From Alphaproteobacteria bacterium MarineAlpha11_Bin1 (GTDB lineage Bacteria; Pseudomonadota; Alphaproteobacteria; MPNO01; UBA830), in assembly GCA_002937455.1 (NCBI GenBank), contig PTJZ01000011.1, positions 1 to 64,000 on the forward strand: a stretch of 64,000 nucleotides of DNA, read 5' to 3'. The position numbers and the translations under genes were made by a program. Positions 1 through 8,889 of the stretch are shown here, piece after piece (the first letter of the stretch is position 1; each line of letters starts with the position of its first letter). Below the pieces are notes generated by a model. It saw only the letters and a list, made by a program, of their open reading frames with translations. It did no database searches and had not been told where the DNA came from.

Positions 1-88
1 GGACGATCAAGTATCGATAATCACCCAACGTACAGAACGTGTTCTGGTTAGTATAGTTTTCTTGGATCAACAGACAGGAACTCGATAA
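1..88 (+). CDS. 3' end of an unidentified coding sequence
   Basis: The frame beginning at base 2 is open from the window edge to a TAA at 86-88, immediately before the ATG of the next gene. It encodes about 28 residues ending QRTERVLVSIVFLDQQTGTR. The zero-base spacing to the next start suggests co-transcription with the pncC-like gene. Too little is visible to name the product; a beta-strand-like hydrophobic run near the end is all that can be said. Confidence 0.45.
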   Translation, partial: DDQVSIITQRTERVLVSIVFLDQQTGTR

Positions 89-571
89 ATGCCTTCACTC
101 AAGCAAATGGCTAGCCCTATCGGCGGCCTTCTCAAAGAACGCGGTCAGACCGTGTCAGTTTCCGAATCTGCGACTGGTGGGCTTATCTCCGCCGCTTTAT
201 TATCGCTACCGGGAGCATCCACATATTTCGTGGGTGGTGCGACAGTGTATACACAGATAGCGCGGCGCGGGATCCTGCGGTTCAACGACGCACAAGTGCA
301 GATGCAGGGCTCGACAGAGCAATATGCGACCCTCGCGGCAGCGACAATCCGCGAAATCCTAGGTACCGACTGGGCGATTGGAGAATCTGGTGCCGCAGGT
401 CCGGGCGGTAACCGATACGGAAACCCCGCTGGGTATGTCGCGCTCGCCGTAGTTGGTCCATCGTCGGCAACTCGCGTTTTGCAGACCGATAACGATGACC
501 GGGAAAAAAATATGTGGATCTTCGCCCAATTTGCGCTTGAGCTCCTTTATGACACCGTTAGGGAAAGTTGA
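89..571 (+). CDS. pncC: CinA C-terminal domain protein, probable nicotinamide-nucleotide amidohydrolase (PncC type)
   Basis: This 160-residue protein is a stand-alone CinA C-terminal domain, with no MoaB-like N-terminal domain. The family deamidates NMN to nicotinate mononucleotide in cytoplasmic NAD recycling. The N-terminal motif VSESATGGLISAALL (about residues 23-37) and the glycine-rich ESGAAGPGGNRYGNPAG (about 98-114) are the family signatures. The usual SESCTGG has alanine in place of cysteine here. The length fits the roughly 160-residue free-standing form. The start directly abuts the preceding stop, and the next gene starts 1 base after its stop, so this is the middle of a small operon. 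The family assignment is secure; the exact substrate is inferred. Confidence 0.85.
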   Translation: MPSLKQMASPIGGLLKERGQTVSVSESATGGLISAALLSLPGASTYFVGGATVYTQIARRGILRFNDAQVQMQGSTEQYATLAAATIREILGTDWAIGESGAAGPGGNRYGNPAGYVALAVVGPSSATRVLQTDNDDREKNMWIFAQFALELLYDTVRES

Positions 572-572
572 G

Positions 573-917
573 ATGATTATCATCTATGGAATTAGAAACT
601 GCGATACTTGCCGAAAAGCGGTTCAATGGCTTGATACTGAGGGTGTAGAGTATCAATTTCATGATTTCCGTGTGGATGGTATCGATGCGGCCACCCTGTC
701 TACTTGGATTAGCGAGGTAGGTTGGGAAAAGCTTCTCAACCGAAGAGGCATAACGTGGCGTAAACTGCCTGACGCCGATAAGGACGATGTCGACGCAGTG
801 AAAGCGGAAGCCTTGATGGCTGCCAACCCGACCCTGATCAAACGACCTGTTTTCGAGGGTGTAGGACCGGTTTTAGTCGGGTTTACGGCGGCGGAACAAA
901 GCATTTTGAGGGGATGA
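573..917 (+). CDS. ArsC/Spx/YffB-family thioredoxin-fold protein
   Basis: A 114-residue protein beginning MIIIYGIRNCDTCRKAVQW, the typical start of the Spx/MgsR/YffB branch of the ArsC family. The redox motif CDTC lies near residues 10-13. The later WRKLPDADK and NPTLIKRPVF segments (RP motif near residue 95) are the conserved ArsC-fold elements. Members are glutathione- or thioredoxin-linked reductases or regulators; true arsenate reductase activity is not implied. I place the start at the ATG at 573, one base after the pncC stop. A longer reading of the frame would run through the upstream gene and add no conserved sequence. It is probably co-transcribed with pncC. Confidence 0.85.
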   Translation: MIIIYGIRNCDTCRKAVQWLDTEGVEYQFHDFRVDGIDAATLSTWISEVGWEKLLNRRGITWRKLPDADKDDVDAVKAEALMAANPTLIKRPVFEGVGPVLVGFTAAEQSILRG

Positions 918-920
918 GAG

Positions 921-2747
921 CTAGGACAATAGGCCCAGCGTAGTCGTAACATCCACCACTGCGACACGGCCCTTTTCCACCTCTTCGACGGCCTTGCCGA
1001 GGATATCAATGAGTTGACTCGGAGTTTGCGCTGGACCCTCTGCCCAGGCGCCGAAGCCCCGGGCGATCTGCGCGAAGTCTATTATCGGGTCGCGCATAGC
1101 CTGACCAATCCAGGCATTTTCCTTTGGACGACGCCGGTTGTGGGCAACCTCAATCTGATGCACTTCGTCATTGCCCCAGGTAGAATTGTTGTTGATGATG
1201 TGAAGCATAGGAATGCCGTAATGGACGGCGGACCAGACGCAGCCGGGCGCCATCAGGAAGTCACCGTCGCCGCCAAGGGAAATGCAAAAGCGTCCCTTAT
1301 CACGCAACGCGAGACCAGCGCCGATTGCGGCAGACGCGTTGTATCCGACACCACCTCCCCCATCAGCACCAAGATAAGCGCCCGCACCCGGAAAATTCCA
1401 TACGACTTCATTGAAGCTGCGATGGTTTGCGGCTGTTAGCGTCCATGGTTTACCTTTCACTGCCTGATAAACCTCATGGATCATACGTTCTACCCTAATC
1501 GGTGATTGATCCCAGCCTTCTCGGGCTTTTTCTATCTGAGCGACACGTAACCTCTCATGGCGTTTCTCTAGCATCTTCTTCCGTTTCTGTACTCGGCCGA
1601 GAAGATCCGTATTGCGTTCCAGCGCCTTTTGTACCGCAGAAATAAGGCGCGCCAATCCGTATTCTGGTTCGCACACTATTTGAAGGTCGATTGGCGGGGT
1701 TGGGCCACCGAAGGCTGTCCAGGAATTATTGTCGATAGCGTTGAGCGACATATCGATAATTGTAGGAGATGCTTTCTCCCGCATTTCCTTGGTGTCAGAC
1801 CGACGCCTGATTGCATAGGTCCCCATTACGTTATTGATATCAATGCAATCCATGCAGACGATCACGTCGGCTTCACGGAGCGCGTCTTTATCCCCCGATA
1901 GATTCTGCGGATGATCACTGGGCCAACAATAGACCGCGCGATCATTCAGCCCACCGGCACCGCTGATGTTGAGTAGCTCGATCAGCGGTTTGCGCATCCG
2001 TTCATATATTCCGAACCGTCCCCCGACCAAAACCGGAAACTCGGCCTTTACGATCATTTCGGCCGCTTCGGCTAGGGCGTCCTCGTTAGGGCCCATGGCT
2101 GGTGGCGCCTTGTAACGCGGCAGGCTCGGATCAACCTTTTCGAGGCTTTCGTCGACCGGTTGTTCTTGCACGTGTGTGTCAATCGATACGTATACTGGGC
2201 CTGGCGGATACGTTTCTGCGATCGTCTTCGCACGGACGATGGATTTAAGCGTGGCGTTACCGGTCGGCGGTTCGTCCGTCCACTTAACCCAGTCCTTGAT
2301 GATGTCAGCTTGTGTGCTGGCGGAATGATTCCATTCGATAAACCGACGCTGATCCGGGTCTAGAGGCCCGGACCCGCCTAGGAAAACTACCGGCGTTCGG
2401 TCGCAATAAGCATTGTAGAGCCCCATGGAACCATTCATCAGACCGACTAAGTCGTGCAGGATACATAGCGACGGTTTGTCAGCGGCTTTTGCGTATCCAT
2501 GTGCCATGGAAGCCGCCGAGAGTTCGCTGGTGGCAAGAATGATCTTGGGATTTAGGTTCCGGTTATGATTTACTAGCGAATCGTGAAGTCCACGATAGCT
2601 CGCACCGGGCAGAAGAAAAACGTAATCGAAGTCCATCTTGCTGAGAAGCGAGGCCATAGCGTCGGAAACGTATTCCGGAGTGGACTGGTTGTCGGGCAGT
2701 TGCACCGGGGTTTCGTGATGCGAATAATCTTTCGTTGATGCGCTCAT
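921..2747 (-). CDS. thiamine-diphosphate-dependent decarboxylase/synthase (benzoylformate decarboxylase / acetolactate synthase superfamily)
   Basis: About 608 residues with the three-domain ThDP enzyme layout. The N-terminal PYR domain contains ATSELSAASMAHGYAKA, whose glutamate should activate ThDP. A central domain follows, then a C-terminal PP domain with the metal/ThDP motif GGDGDFLM and NNNSTWGNDE. Superfamily members decarboxylate 2-oxo acids or join them to aldehydes; the substrate cannot be read from sequence. The ATG at 2747 has GGAAAAAG just upstream. An alternative ATG six codons earlier (2765) has a poorly placed ribosome site. The gene is divergent from two ubiD-type genes across about 360 bp, so a shared catabolic role in decarboxylating an aromatic or 2-oxo acid is plausible. 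It is not the housekeeping IlvB, since no small subunit follows. Confidence 0.8.
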   Translation of the reverse strand: MSASTKDYSHHETPVQLPDNQSTPEYVSDAMASLLSKMDFDYVFLLPGASYRGLHDSLVNHNRNLNPKIILATSELSAASMAHGYAKAADKPSLCILHDLVGLMNGSMGLYNAYCDRTPVVFLGGSGPLDPDQRRFIEWNHSASTQADIIKDWVKWTDEPPTGNATLKSIVRAKTIAETYPPGPVYVSIDTHVQEQPVDESLEKVDPSLPRYKAPPAMGPNEDALAEAAEMIVKAEFPVLVGGRFGIYERMRKPLIELLNISGAGGLNDRAVYCWPSDHPQNLSGDKDALREADVIVCMDCIDINNVMGTYAIRRRSDTKEMREKASPTIIDMSLNAIDNNSWTAFGGPTPPIDLQIVCEPEYGLARLISAVQKALERNTDLLGRVQKRKKMLEKRHERLRVAQIEKAREGWDQSPIRVERMIHEVYQAVKGKPWTLTAANHRSFNEVVWNFPGAGAYLGADGGGGVGYNASAAIGAGLALRDKGRFCISLGGDGDFLMAPGCVWSAVHYGIPMLHIINNNSTWGNDEVHQIEVAHNRRRPKENAWIGQAMRDPIIDFAQIARGFGAWAEGPAQTPSQLIDILGKAVEEVEKGRVAVVDVTTTLGLLS

Positions 2748-3106
2748 TCTTTTTCCGAATTCCATCCCTAGGATAAGTTCCCTATATCCAATAGCAATGT
2801 CGCCATTTTGGCCAGCTTCGAGGCTAAAAATATTATAGGCAGTATGTCTTTATTTCTGGATCATAGTTAGCGTTGATCAGGGGCTCGGGTGGTCGGATCG
2901 GTCGGATTAATTCGTTGTAAATGACTCAGCGCAGCTTCTTTTATTGGCCTTTGCCTTCTTTTCCTTAGTTATTAAGAAATCTAGATCACTGGAGGTATTT
3001 GCAGCGGATCGGTTAGTTGGATAATTTCCCGTAGAAAATAACAGGAGAAAATTTTGTATCGGATACAGCATAAAAAGCGCGTCACGAAGAAAGAAAGACC
3101 AGATTA
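2748..3106. promoter_or_regulatory. divergent intergenic region between the ThDP enzyme and the ubiD pair
   Basis: About 360 bp with no convincing reading frame. It must hold promoters for both divergent units. Visible structure is a 9-bp-period direct repeat, GGTCGGAT at 2891-2898 and 2900-2907, and a perfect 6-1-6 palindrome at 3055-3067 close to the ubiD start. No regulator gene is adjacent. Confidence 0.5.
3055..3067. promoter_or_regulatory. palindromic operator candidate TGTATCGGATACA
   Basis: A perfect inverted repeat (TGTATC, G, GATACA) 39 bp before the first ubiD start. Its size and symmetry resemble operators of GntR-family regulators, but the cognate protein is not in the window. 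The assignment is inferred from symmetry and position only. Confidence 0.4.
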
Positions 3107-4591
3107 ATGGTTGATGTTGACGATGGCACTTCCCGATTGCTGCTTAACGACCTAAACATCCCCTATTCCAACATGCGCGATTGGCTCGCGGAGGCAGAGA
3201 AGCTTGACGAAGTAAAACATGTGTCGGGTGCTACTTGGGAGCGTGACATCGGCATGGCGACTGAGATGGTACAGCACAGCGAGACTGCACCCTGCGTGAT
3301 ATTCGAGGATGTACCGGGCACGATGCCGGGTTCGCGCCTGCTGGTCAATTTCTTCGCTGGCAAGCGTATGAACATGACCCTAGGTTTCCCCTCCGAGTAT
3401 TCGAAAGTTGAATTATCGGATGCTTTTCGGAAGCATTATTCAGAAGATATGCGGGAGATCCCTCATAAAATTGTGGACGACGGCCCAGTGCTTGAAAATA
3501 TAGTCCAGGGTGATGCGATCGACATCGAGGTATTCCCGGCACCGATCTGGCACGAAAAAGACGGTGGTCGGTATATCGGCACCGGTTCATACAACGTTAC
3601 GCGGGACCCCGAATCCGGCTGGATAAATGTCGGTACTTACCGAGTTATGATCCATAGCAAGAACCAGGTCGGGTTCTACATTTCGCCGGGAAAGCATGGG
3701 CGGGTGCATCGAGACAAATGGGTGGCAAATGGCAAGCCGATGCCAACCGTGATCGTATTGGGCGGCGATCCGATGACATTCTTAATGGGCTCCTCTGATA
3801 TACCCCATAATGTTTGCGAATATGACATCGTCGGTGGGATTCGCGGCGAAGCAATGCGATTGATTGAAGGTAAACACACTGGACTACCGTTTCCGGCCGA
3901 CGCCGAAATTGTAATTGAAGGTTTCATCGATCCAACCGACCGCCGTCCAGAAGGCCCGTTCGGTGAATGGACCGGGTACTACGGCTCGCAGATGCGCGAT
4001 GAACCCGTTATGGAAATAAAGGCGATCTATCACCGAGAGAATCCGATCCTTTTCGGTTGTCCGCCGCAACGCCCGCCAGATGAGGTTGCGCGCTACCGAT
4101 CTATCACGCGGTCAGCGATGCTAAAGGAAAACCTTTTGAAGGCCGGTGTCCCGGATGTCACGTCCACCTGGTTGCACGAAGTTGGCACCGCCAGGATGCT
4201 TATGGGCGTGGCGATCAAGCAGCGTTATCCTGGACACAGCAAACAGGCCGGTCATATCGCCTGCCAGTGCCAGGTCGGTGCCTATGCGGGAAAATATGTT
4301 ATCGTTACCGATGATGACGTTGATGTATCAAACCTCGAGGAATTGATTTGGGCGCTGCTGACGCGTTCAGATCCGGCTACGTCGATTGATATCATAAAAG
4401 GCGCATGGTCGACACATCTGGATCCGCGTATTTCTCCGGAGGATAAGGAGAAGGGGAATTTGACTAATAGTCGAGCTGTCATCGACGCTTGTCGGCCGTT
4501 CCACTGGAAGGAAGACTTTCCAGAGGTCAATTCCCCGTCGCTCGAACTCGCGCGGGAGACCCGCGAGAAATGGGGCTATCTACTCGATTGA
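3107..4591 (+). CDS. UbiD-family prenylated-FMN-dependent decarboxylase (first of tandem pair)
   Basis: A 494-residue UbiD-family enzyme. The family uses prenylated FMN, made by UbiX, for reversible non-oxidative decarboxylation of aromatic or alpha,beta-unsaturated acids. The prFMN/metal-binding segment HEKDGGRYIGTGSYNVT is followed by INVGTYRVM, giving Asn174 and the catalytic Arg179. The second catalytic cluster is PEGPFGEWTGYY with Glu282 and Glu287. All residues expected for activity are present. The product is somewhat longer than E. coli UbiD-type relatives at the N-terminus; MRDW at residue 23 is an alternative start. Another UbiD gene follows 50 bp downstream, so they likely form one transcript and perhaps a hetero-oligomer. 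Housekeeping ubiquinone synthesis is less likely, because paired copies are typical of catabolic clusters. Confidence 0.88.
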   Translation: MVDVDDGTSRLLLNDLNIPYSNMRDWLAEAEKLDEVKHVSGATWERDIGMATEMVQHSETAPCVIFEDVPGTMPGSRLLVNFFAGKRMNMTLGFPSEYSKVELSDAFRKHYSEDMREIPHKIVDDGPVLENIVQGDAIDIEVFPAPIWHEKDGGRYIGTGSYNVTRDPESGWINVGTYRVMIHSKNQVGFYISPGKHGRVHRDKWVANGKPMPTVIVLGGDPMTFLMGSSDIPHNVCEYDIVGGIRGEAMRLIEGKHTGLPFPADAEIVIEGFIDPTDRRPEGPFGEWTGYYGSQMRDEPVMEIKAIYHRENPILFGCPPQRPPDEVARYRSITRSAMLKENLLKAGVPDVTSTWLHEVGTARMLMGVAIKQRYPGHSKQAGHIACQCQVGAYAGKYVIVTDDDVDVSNLEELIWALLTRSDPATSIDIIKGAWSTHLDPRISPEDKEKGNLTNSRAVIDACRPFHWKEDFPEVNSPSLELARETREKWGYLLD

Positions 4592-4641
4592 CTAAACTCG
4601 GCAATTTGATTGCGAAACGCTAACACGGAGTAAAAGACGAA

Positions 4642-6096
4642 ATGGAAAGAACGGTTTCTAATCGGTATGTGCAGACTGACCTGCGCGATTTTCTTGCCGC
4701 AGTGGAAGAGGGGGGCGAACTAAAAAAGGTTAACGGCGCCCATTGGGATAAGGAAATTGGTGCAGTTACCGAGGTGTTATACCGCGAAAAAGTTGATCGT
4801 TCTCCAGTGTTATTGTTTGATGAGGTGCCAGATTACAAAAAAGGATTCCGCTGCCTTTATGGCATGCTTGGCTCTCCGCTCCGGCTTGCCCTCGGTATGG
4901 GGATTGATCCGTCGGAAACCGGCGACCGTCGTTCAATGCTCGACGCATATCGGAGCCGTATAAAGAAATATGAACCGGTGCCGCCGCGGATGGTGACTAA
5001 GGGACCTGTCCTCGAGAACATTGATCGAGATGACGAAGTAGATCTCATGAAATTTCCAGTTCCGGTTCATCATGAAAAAGATGGCGGGCGCTATATTGGT
5101 ACTGCTTGTGGCGTGATCACCAAGGACCCTGATACCGGACGAGTGAATGTTGGAACCTATCGAGTGATGCTTAACGGTAAGAATATCGCGACATCATATA
5201 TTTCCAATGGCAAACAGGGTCGCATCCAAAGGGACAAGTATCTGAATGCCGGTAAAAAATGTCCAATGGTAATTGTTGTAGGGATCGATCCCGCCACTTA
5301 TATCGCGGCGCGCTATACACTTGCCGACAATATACCGGAGCTTGACTGGGCCGGTGGCCTGTCCGGACGACCCTTAGAATGTATTGAAGGAGAGGTGACG
5401 GGCTTACCGATACCGGCTCGGTCAGAGCTAGTGCTCGAAGGATGGGTTTCGCCAGATGAAACAGCACTGGAAGGACCATTCGGCGAATGGACGGGGTATT
5501 ATGCAGGAGATGCAAAAGAGGAACCCGTCATTAATATCGAGCGTGTCTATTATCGGAATAACCCGATCCTGACCTGCGCAGCCAGTCAAAAACCGCCGCA
5601 CAGTCATCTATTCGAGCGCTGCTTTATCAGATCGGCCGGCTTGCTGGATTCTTTGGAGGGTGCGGGTATCCCCGATGTTAAAGGGGTCTGGGTACATCAG
5701 GCAGGTTCGGGTCGGACATTCGTAGCTGTTTCGATCAAGCAACGCTATTTTGGCCACGCCAATCAAGTCGGCCTTGTCGCTTCGCAAGTGAACCCTATTG
5801 GCTACGTTGGCCGATATATTGTGGTGGTTGACGACGACATCGATCCGACCGACATCAATGATGTCATCTGGGCAATGGGGACGCGCTCAGATCCGAAGCG
5901 CGACATAACGGTGCTCGACCGCACTTGGTCATCGCGACTCGATACTATGGTATTCGATGATAAACTCTACAACAGTCGTGTTGTCATTGACGCATGTATC
6001 CCTTATGAGCACATCGATACTTTTCCTGAAGTCGCGATGACATCACCGGAATTGGCGAAGGAGGTGCGGGCAAAATTCCCGGATGTTTTTGACTGA
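4642..6096 (+). CDS. UbiD-family prenylated-FMN-dependent decarboxylase (second of tandem pair)
   Basis: A 484-residue paralogue of the preceding gene with the same layout. Asn169 and Arg174 lie in VNVGTYRVM; Glu277 and Glu282 lie in LEGPFGEWTGYY. HHEKDGGRYIGTACGVITKD is the cofactor/metal segment. It diverges from its neighbour in the substrate-facing stretch after the second glutamate cluster (NPILTCAASQKPPHSHLF versus NPILFGCPPQRPPDE), suggesting a different acid or division of labour. A GGAG lies about a dozen bases before the ATG. It ends convergent with the PhnN-phosphorylase gene across an 89-bp gap. No ubiX is seen in this window, so the cofactor must be supplied from elsewhere. Confidence 0.88.
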   Translation: MERTVSNRYVQTDLRDFLAAVEEGGELKKVNGAHWDKEIGAVTEVLYREKVDRSPVLLFDEVPDYKKGFRCLYGMLGSPLRLALGMGIDPSETGDRRSMLDAYRSRIKKYEPVPPRMVTKGPVLENIDRDDEVDLMKFPVPVHHEKDGGRYIGTACGVITKDPDTGRVNVGTYRVMLNGKNIATSYISNGKQGRIQRDKYLNAGKKCPMVIVVGIDPATYIAARYTLADNIPELDWAGGLSGRPLECIEGEVTGLPIPARSELVLEGWVSPDETALEGPFGEWTGYYAGDAKEEPVINIERVYYRNNPILTCAASQKPPHSHLFERCFIRSAGLLDSLEGAGIPDVKGVWVHQAGSGRTFVAVSIKQRYFGHANQVGLVASQVNPIGYVGRYIVVVDDDIDPTDINDVIWAMGTRSDPKRDITVLDRTWSSRLDTMVFDDKLYNSRVVIDACIPYEHIDTFPEVAMTSPELAKEVRAKFPDVFD

Positions 6097-6185
6097 ACCG
6101 TGTAAAGGGCCGATCTCCGAATGAGATAGTATTCCGGCTAGAATGAAAACTTAGACATAGTTCAAACAAAAACGATAGGGTTTTG

Positions 6186-7955
6186 TTAAATCTGGGTAAT
6201 TCGATAGGCAGGATCTAATCCTGCCTTTTTGCGTGCCGCGTCGAGGCCCATTAATGTGCGGGCGTGGATACGGTAGAGTGGTTGGCCAGCGTATACTTTG
6301 TCTGCCTGGTGGCATAGCAGATCGAGCCCCGCCCCTTTGTCCGCCGGAGCGCCTGCCGCTCGGGCAATGGAGCTTAAAACTAAGCAGTCTATAGAATCGA
6401 CGGTACCGTCTTTATTGGCGGTGACGGTGGCAGTATGATTTCCGATCTCGACATCTTCAGAAGGAGGGCCCTGTTCGTAACACAGGCGTTCAAAGTTTTC
6501 CCATGCTAATCCGCTGTCAAGTATTTCAGCCGCGCGGATAGGTCCTTCGGATAGCGTTATGGTCGGGTCAAAAGCAAGAATCGTCGATGCAAATGATAAT
6601 GCCTTGTCTCGGAGATCTTTGGGGGCATTTGCTTCGTTTTTTAAGACAGCGACGACATCCCGGGCTTCTAGCGCCGGTCCAATTCCGCTTCCTATAGGCG
6701 CGCGACCGTCGGTAATCCGGACATCTATCTCAAGCCCTAGGGCGTTACCGACATACATAAATAGATCGCGCAATTTCTCTGCGTCAATTGCACTGCGGAC
6801 CTTTGCGGTTGGGCCGAATGGTACGTCTATAAGACAGTGTGTTGCGCCGGCCGCGAGCTTCTTTGACAGTATCGACGACACTGACCAATGGAGGGTGTTA
6901 AGTTTCAGAGGCATTGTTATCCGGTTCATCACTTCGTCCACTTGTGAGTGATTCAGCCTACCGTTCCAAGCTATACACCCGTTCATTTTTTTTACGATAC
7001 GACGTAAGTCGTCTGAATCTAAGTCGACCCGCGCCAGTACTTCCATTGCATCGGCAGTCCCGGCTGGGGACGTGATGGCCCGGGAGGATGTTTTAGGGAT
7101 TATTAAACCAAATGCTGCGACTATCGGTATCACCACCATTGTTATACGGTTGCCCGGGATACCGCCCATCGAATGTTTGTCTACCACAAGGTCAGAATTC
7201 CAAGTGATAGGAGTAGCAAATTCGGCGCGGGCACGGGCTAGGTCAACCGTTTCGTCACGCGTAAGAGTTTCCGAAACCGACGCCAGAAAATTACCGATTT
7301 CCAGGTCCGTATATCCTCGAGAAATGATGTCGTTGATGACAGCCTGATATTCTATATAATTCAGCGCACCTCCTGCCACCTTATGCATGAGTAGGGTGGC
7401 GCTTTTTGGTCTTTCCCGTTTTAATGCTGCGATAAACTTATCGATTCCTTCGCGAAGGGAACCATTGTTTAAAATTGTGACCTTCGTGGCGCTGGCAGGG
7501 ATTCTTGCGGCGTCGCGAGATAGTCGTGTATGGATTTCATCAGTAGTTTCGCGCCCCCTCTTGGCTAGCCTCTCAGAAAGAATTTCCGGGGAGGCCGATA
7601 TTTCCAGCACGACAGTAGGCGAGTAACAGGTTATGGCGTCTTTGATAACGCCGCGGGACACATTGGCAACTACCGTTACCCCTCTCGCAAGATGCTTTTC
7701 ATAAATTTCTGAAATGCCGTATTTCAGACCATGTGCTTGCCAGTCGAGCATGAAAACGCCGTCGTTATGTCTTGAATCGAACTCTTTTTCAGTGACAGAT
7801 TCGTGACCTTCGTTTCCTGTTTCTTTAGGTCGTGTGATGATACGGCGTGCAAATACGATATCCTCATCATTTGCAAGCGACGCGCGGGCGCCGTCCATAA
7901 GTGTGTCCTTGCCGGCACCGCTAGGCCCTACGACAAGGAATAGCGTCCCCCGCAT
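6186..7955 (-). CDS. fusion of ribose 1,5-bisphosphokinase (PhnN) and AMP-phosphorylase-type nucleoside phosphorylase
   Basis: A 589-residue two-domain protein. Residues 1 to about 185 match PhnN, which phosphorylates ribose-1,5-bisphosphate to PRPP. They include Walker A GPSGAGKD (10-17), the RIITRP stretch, and SPEILSERLAKRGRET near 122-137. Residues from about 188 to the end are a thymidine-phosphorylase-fold enzyme. Its DKHSMGGIPGN (259-269) and KTSSRAITSPAGTADAMEVL (288-307) resemble archaeal AMP phosphorylase rather than bacterial thymidine phosphorylase (HSTGG and SGRGLGHTGGT). AMP phosphorylase makes ribose-1,5-bisphosphate from AMP and phosphate, so the halves would catalyse consecutive steps to PRPP. 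The N-terminal oligomerisation domain of archaeal AMP phosphorylases is absent, its place taken by the kinase. The gene lies 7 bp after nadC. Domain identities are strong; the pathway is inference. Confidence 0.85.
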   Translation of the reverse strand: MRGTLFLVVGPSGAGKDTLMDGARASLANDEDIVFARRIITRPKETGNEGHESVTEKEFDSRHNDGVFMLDWQAHGLKYGISEIYEKHLARGVTVVANVSRGVIKDAITCYSPTVVLEISASPEILSERLAKRGRETTDEIHTRLSRDAARIPASATKVTILNNGSLREGIDKFIAALKRERPKSATLLMHKVAGGALNYIEYQAVINDIISRGYTDLEIGNFLASVSETLTRDETVDLARARAEFATPITWNSDLVVDKHSMGGIPGNRITMVVIPIVAAFGLIIPKTSSRAITSPAGTADAMEVLARVDLDSDDLRRIVKKMNGCIAWNGRLNHSQVDEVMNRITMPLKLNTLHWSVSSILSKKLAAGATHCLIDVPFGPTAKVRSAIDAEKLRDLFMYVGNALGLEIDVRITDGRAPIGSGIGPALEARDVVAVLKNEANAPKDLRDKALSFASTILAFDPTITLSEGPIRAAEILDSGLAWENFERLCYEQGPPSEDVEIGNHTATVTANKDGTVDSIDCLVLSSIARAAGAPADKGAGLDLLCHQADKVYAGQPLYRIHARTLMGLDAARKKAGLDPAYRITQI

Positions 7956-7962
7956 ATAGATC

Positions 7963-8889
7963 TTACTTCGAGATTGTGACGTCGAGGCCGATATCAGCAG
8001 CGGGAGCGGACTGCGTCATCCTTCCAACTGAAATCGTATCGACGCCCGACTCCGCTTTTTCCTTGATCGTATCGAGGCGGATACCACCTGAGGCCTCAGT
8101 GTGGGCGCGTCCCGCGATAATCGCTATACCCTTTTTCATCATCGCAGCCGGCATGTTGTCGAACATGATGATGTCGGCCCCTGCTTTGGCGGCTTCTTCG
8201 ACCTGTTTCAGGGTGTCGCACTCAACCTCGATTTTGGTTAAGGCCGGAGTGAGACCCCGTGCCTGTTTGACCGCCTTAGTAATAGAACCGTGAACAGCAA
8301 TATGATTATCCTTGATCATTACCCCGTCGTGGAGACCCAGACGGTGGGGGCGACAACCGCCGACGCAAGCAGAGTATTTGGACAGCAAGCGGAGACCGGG
8401 GATAGTCTTTCGGGTGTCAATAAGCTGTGCGTTTGTGTGTGCAATTTCAGCTACGTATTGGCCTACTAGCGTAGAAATACCACACATAAATTGCAGGATA
8501 TTTAGTGATGTGCGTTCCACAGTCAGCAGCCCACGGCCTGGACCAGAAATGCGCATTAGCGATGTTCCTTTTTTTGCCAAAGTTCCGTCTTTGACCAGAG
8601 TTCTAATCTTAGCCTCTGGTACCATGTGGCGGAACACCTCGGCGGCGACTTCGATTCCGGAAACAATTATATCTTCGCGAGTATTCATCACAAAGTCGGC
8701 TCTCGCGGTCGTTGGGATCATGATGTTGGTCGTTAGATCTTGTATACCAACGTCCTCCGAGACCCATTCCTGAATCATTAGATGAAGGTCGTCTCTCAAG
8801 GGAAGCAGGAACGTTGCATCTAGATTTGCGGGACGCTTCTTCGCTGCGGGCTTTAGGGATGATTTAGGGGTGTTCTTACGGGCTGCCAT
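7963..8889 (-). CDS. nadC: nicotinate-nucleotide pyrophosphorylase (carboxylating)
   Basis: A 308-residue quinolinate phosphoribosyltransferase. It joins quinolinate and PRPP to give nicotinate mononucleotide, CO2 and pyrophosphate in de novo NAD synthesis. Visible landmarks are RTSLNILQFMCGIST, the DTRKTIPGLR motif with the basic residues of the active site, GGCRPHRLGLHDGVMIKDNH, EVECDTLKQVEEA and MFDNM. I choose the ATG at 8889; the frame can be read from a TTG 19 codons upstream, but that adds unrelated residues. The PhnN-phosphorylase fusion starts 7 bp after the stop, so the two are almost certainly co-transcribed. A lysine-rich N-terminal tail (KKRPANLD) precedes the usual start of the fold. 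Confidence 0.93.
   Translation of the reverse strand: MAARKNTPKSSLKPAAKKRPANLDATFLLPLRDDLHLMIQEWVSEDVGIQDLTTNIMIPTTARADFVMNTREDIIVSGIEVAAEVFRHMVPEAKIRTLVKDGTLAKKGTSLMRISGPGRGLLTVERTSLNILQFMCGISTLVGQYVAEIAHTNAQLIDTRKTIPGLRLLSKYSACVGGCRPHRLGLHDGVMIKDNHIAVHGSITKAVKQARGLTPALTKIEVECDTLKQVEEAAKAGADIIMFDNMPAAMMKKGIAIIAGRAHTEASGGIRLDTIKEKAESGVDTISVGRMTQSAPAADIGLDVTISK

Noticed and set aside
3107..6096. Housekeeping UbiD of ubiquinone synthesis
   Set aside because: Two tandem copies, divergent from a ThDP decarboxylase and without ubiX or other ubi genes, fit catabolism better.
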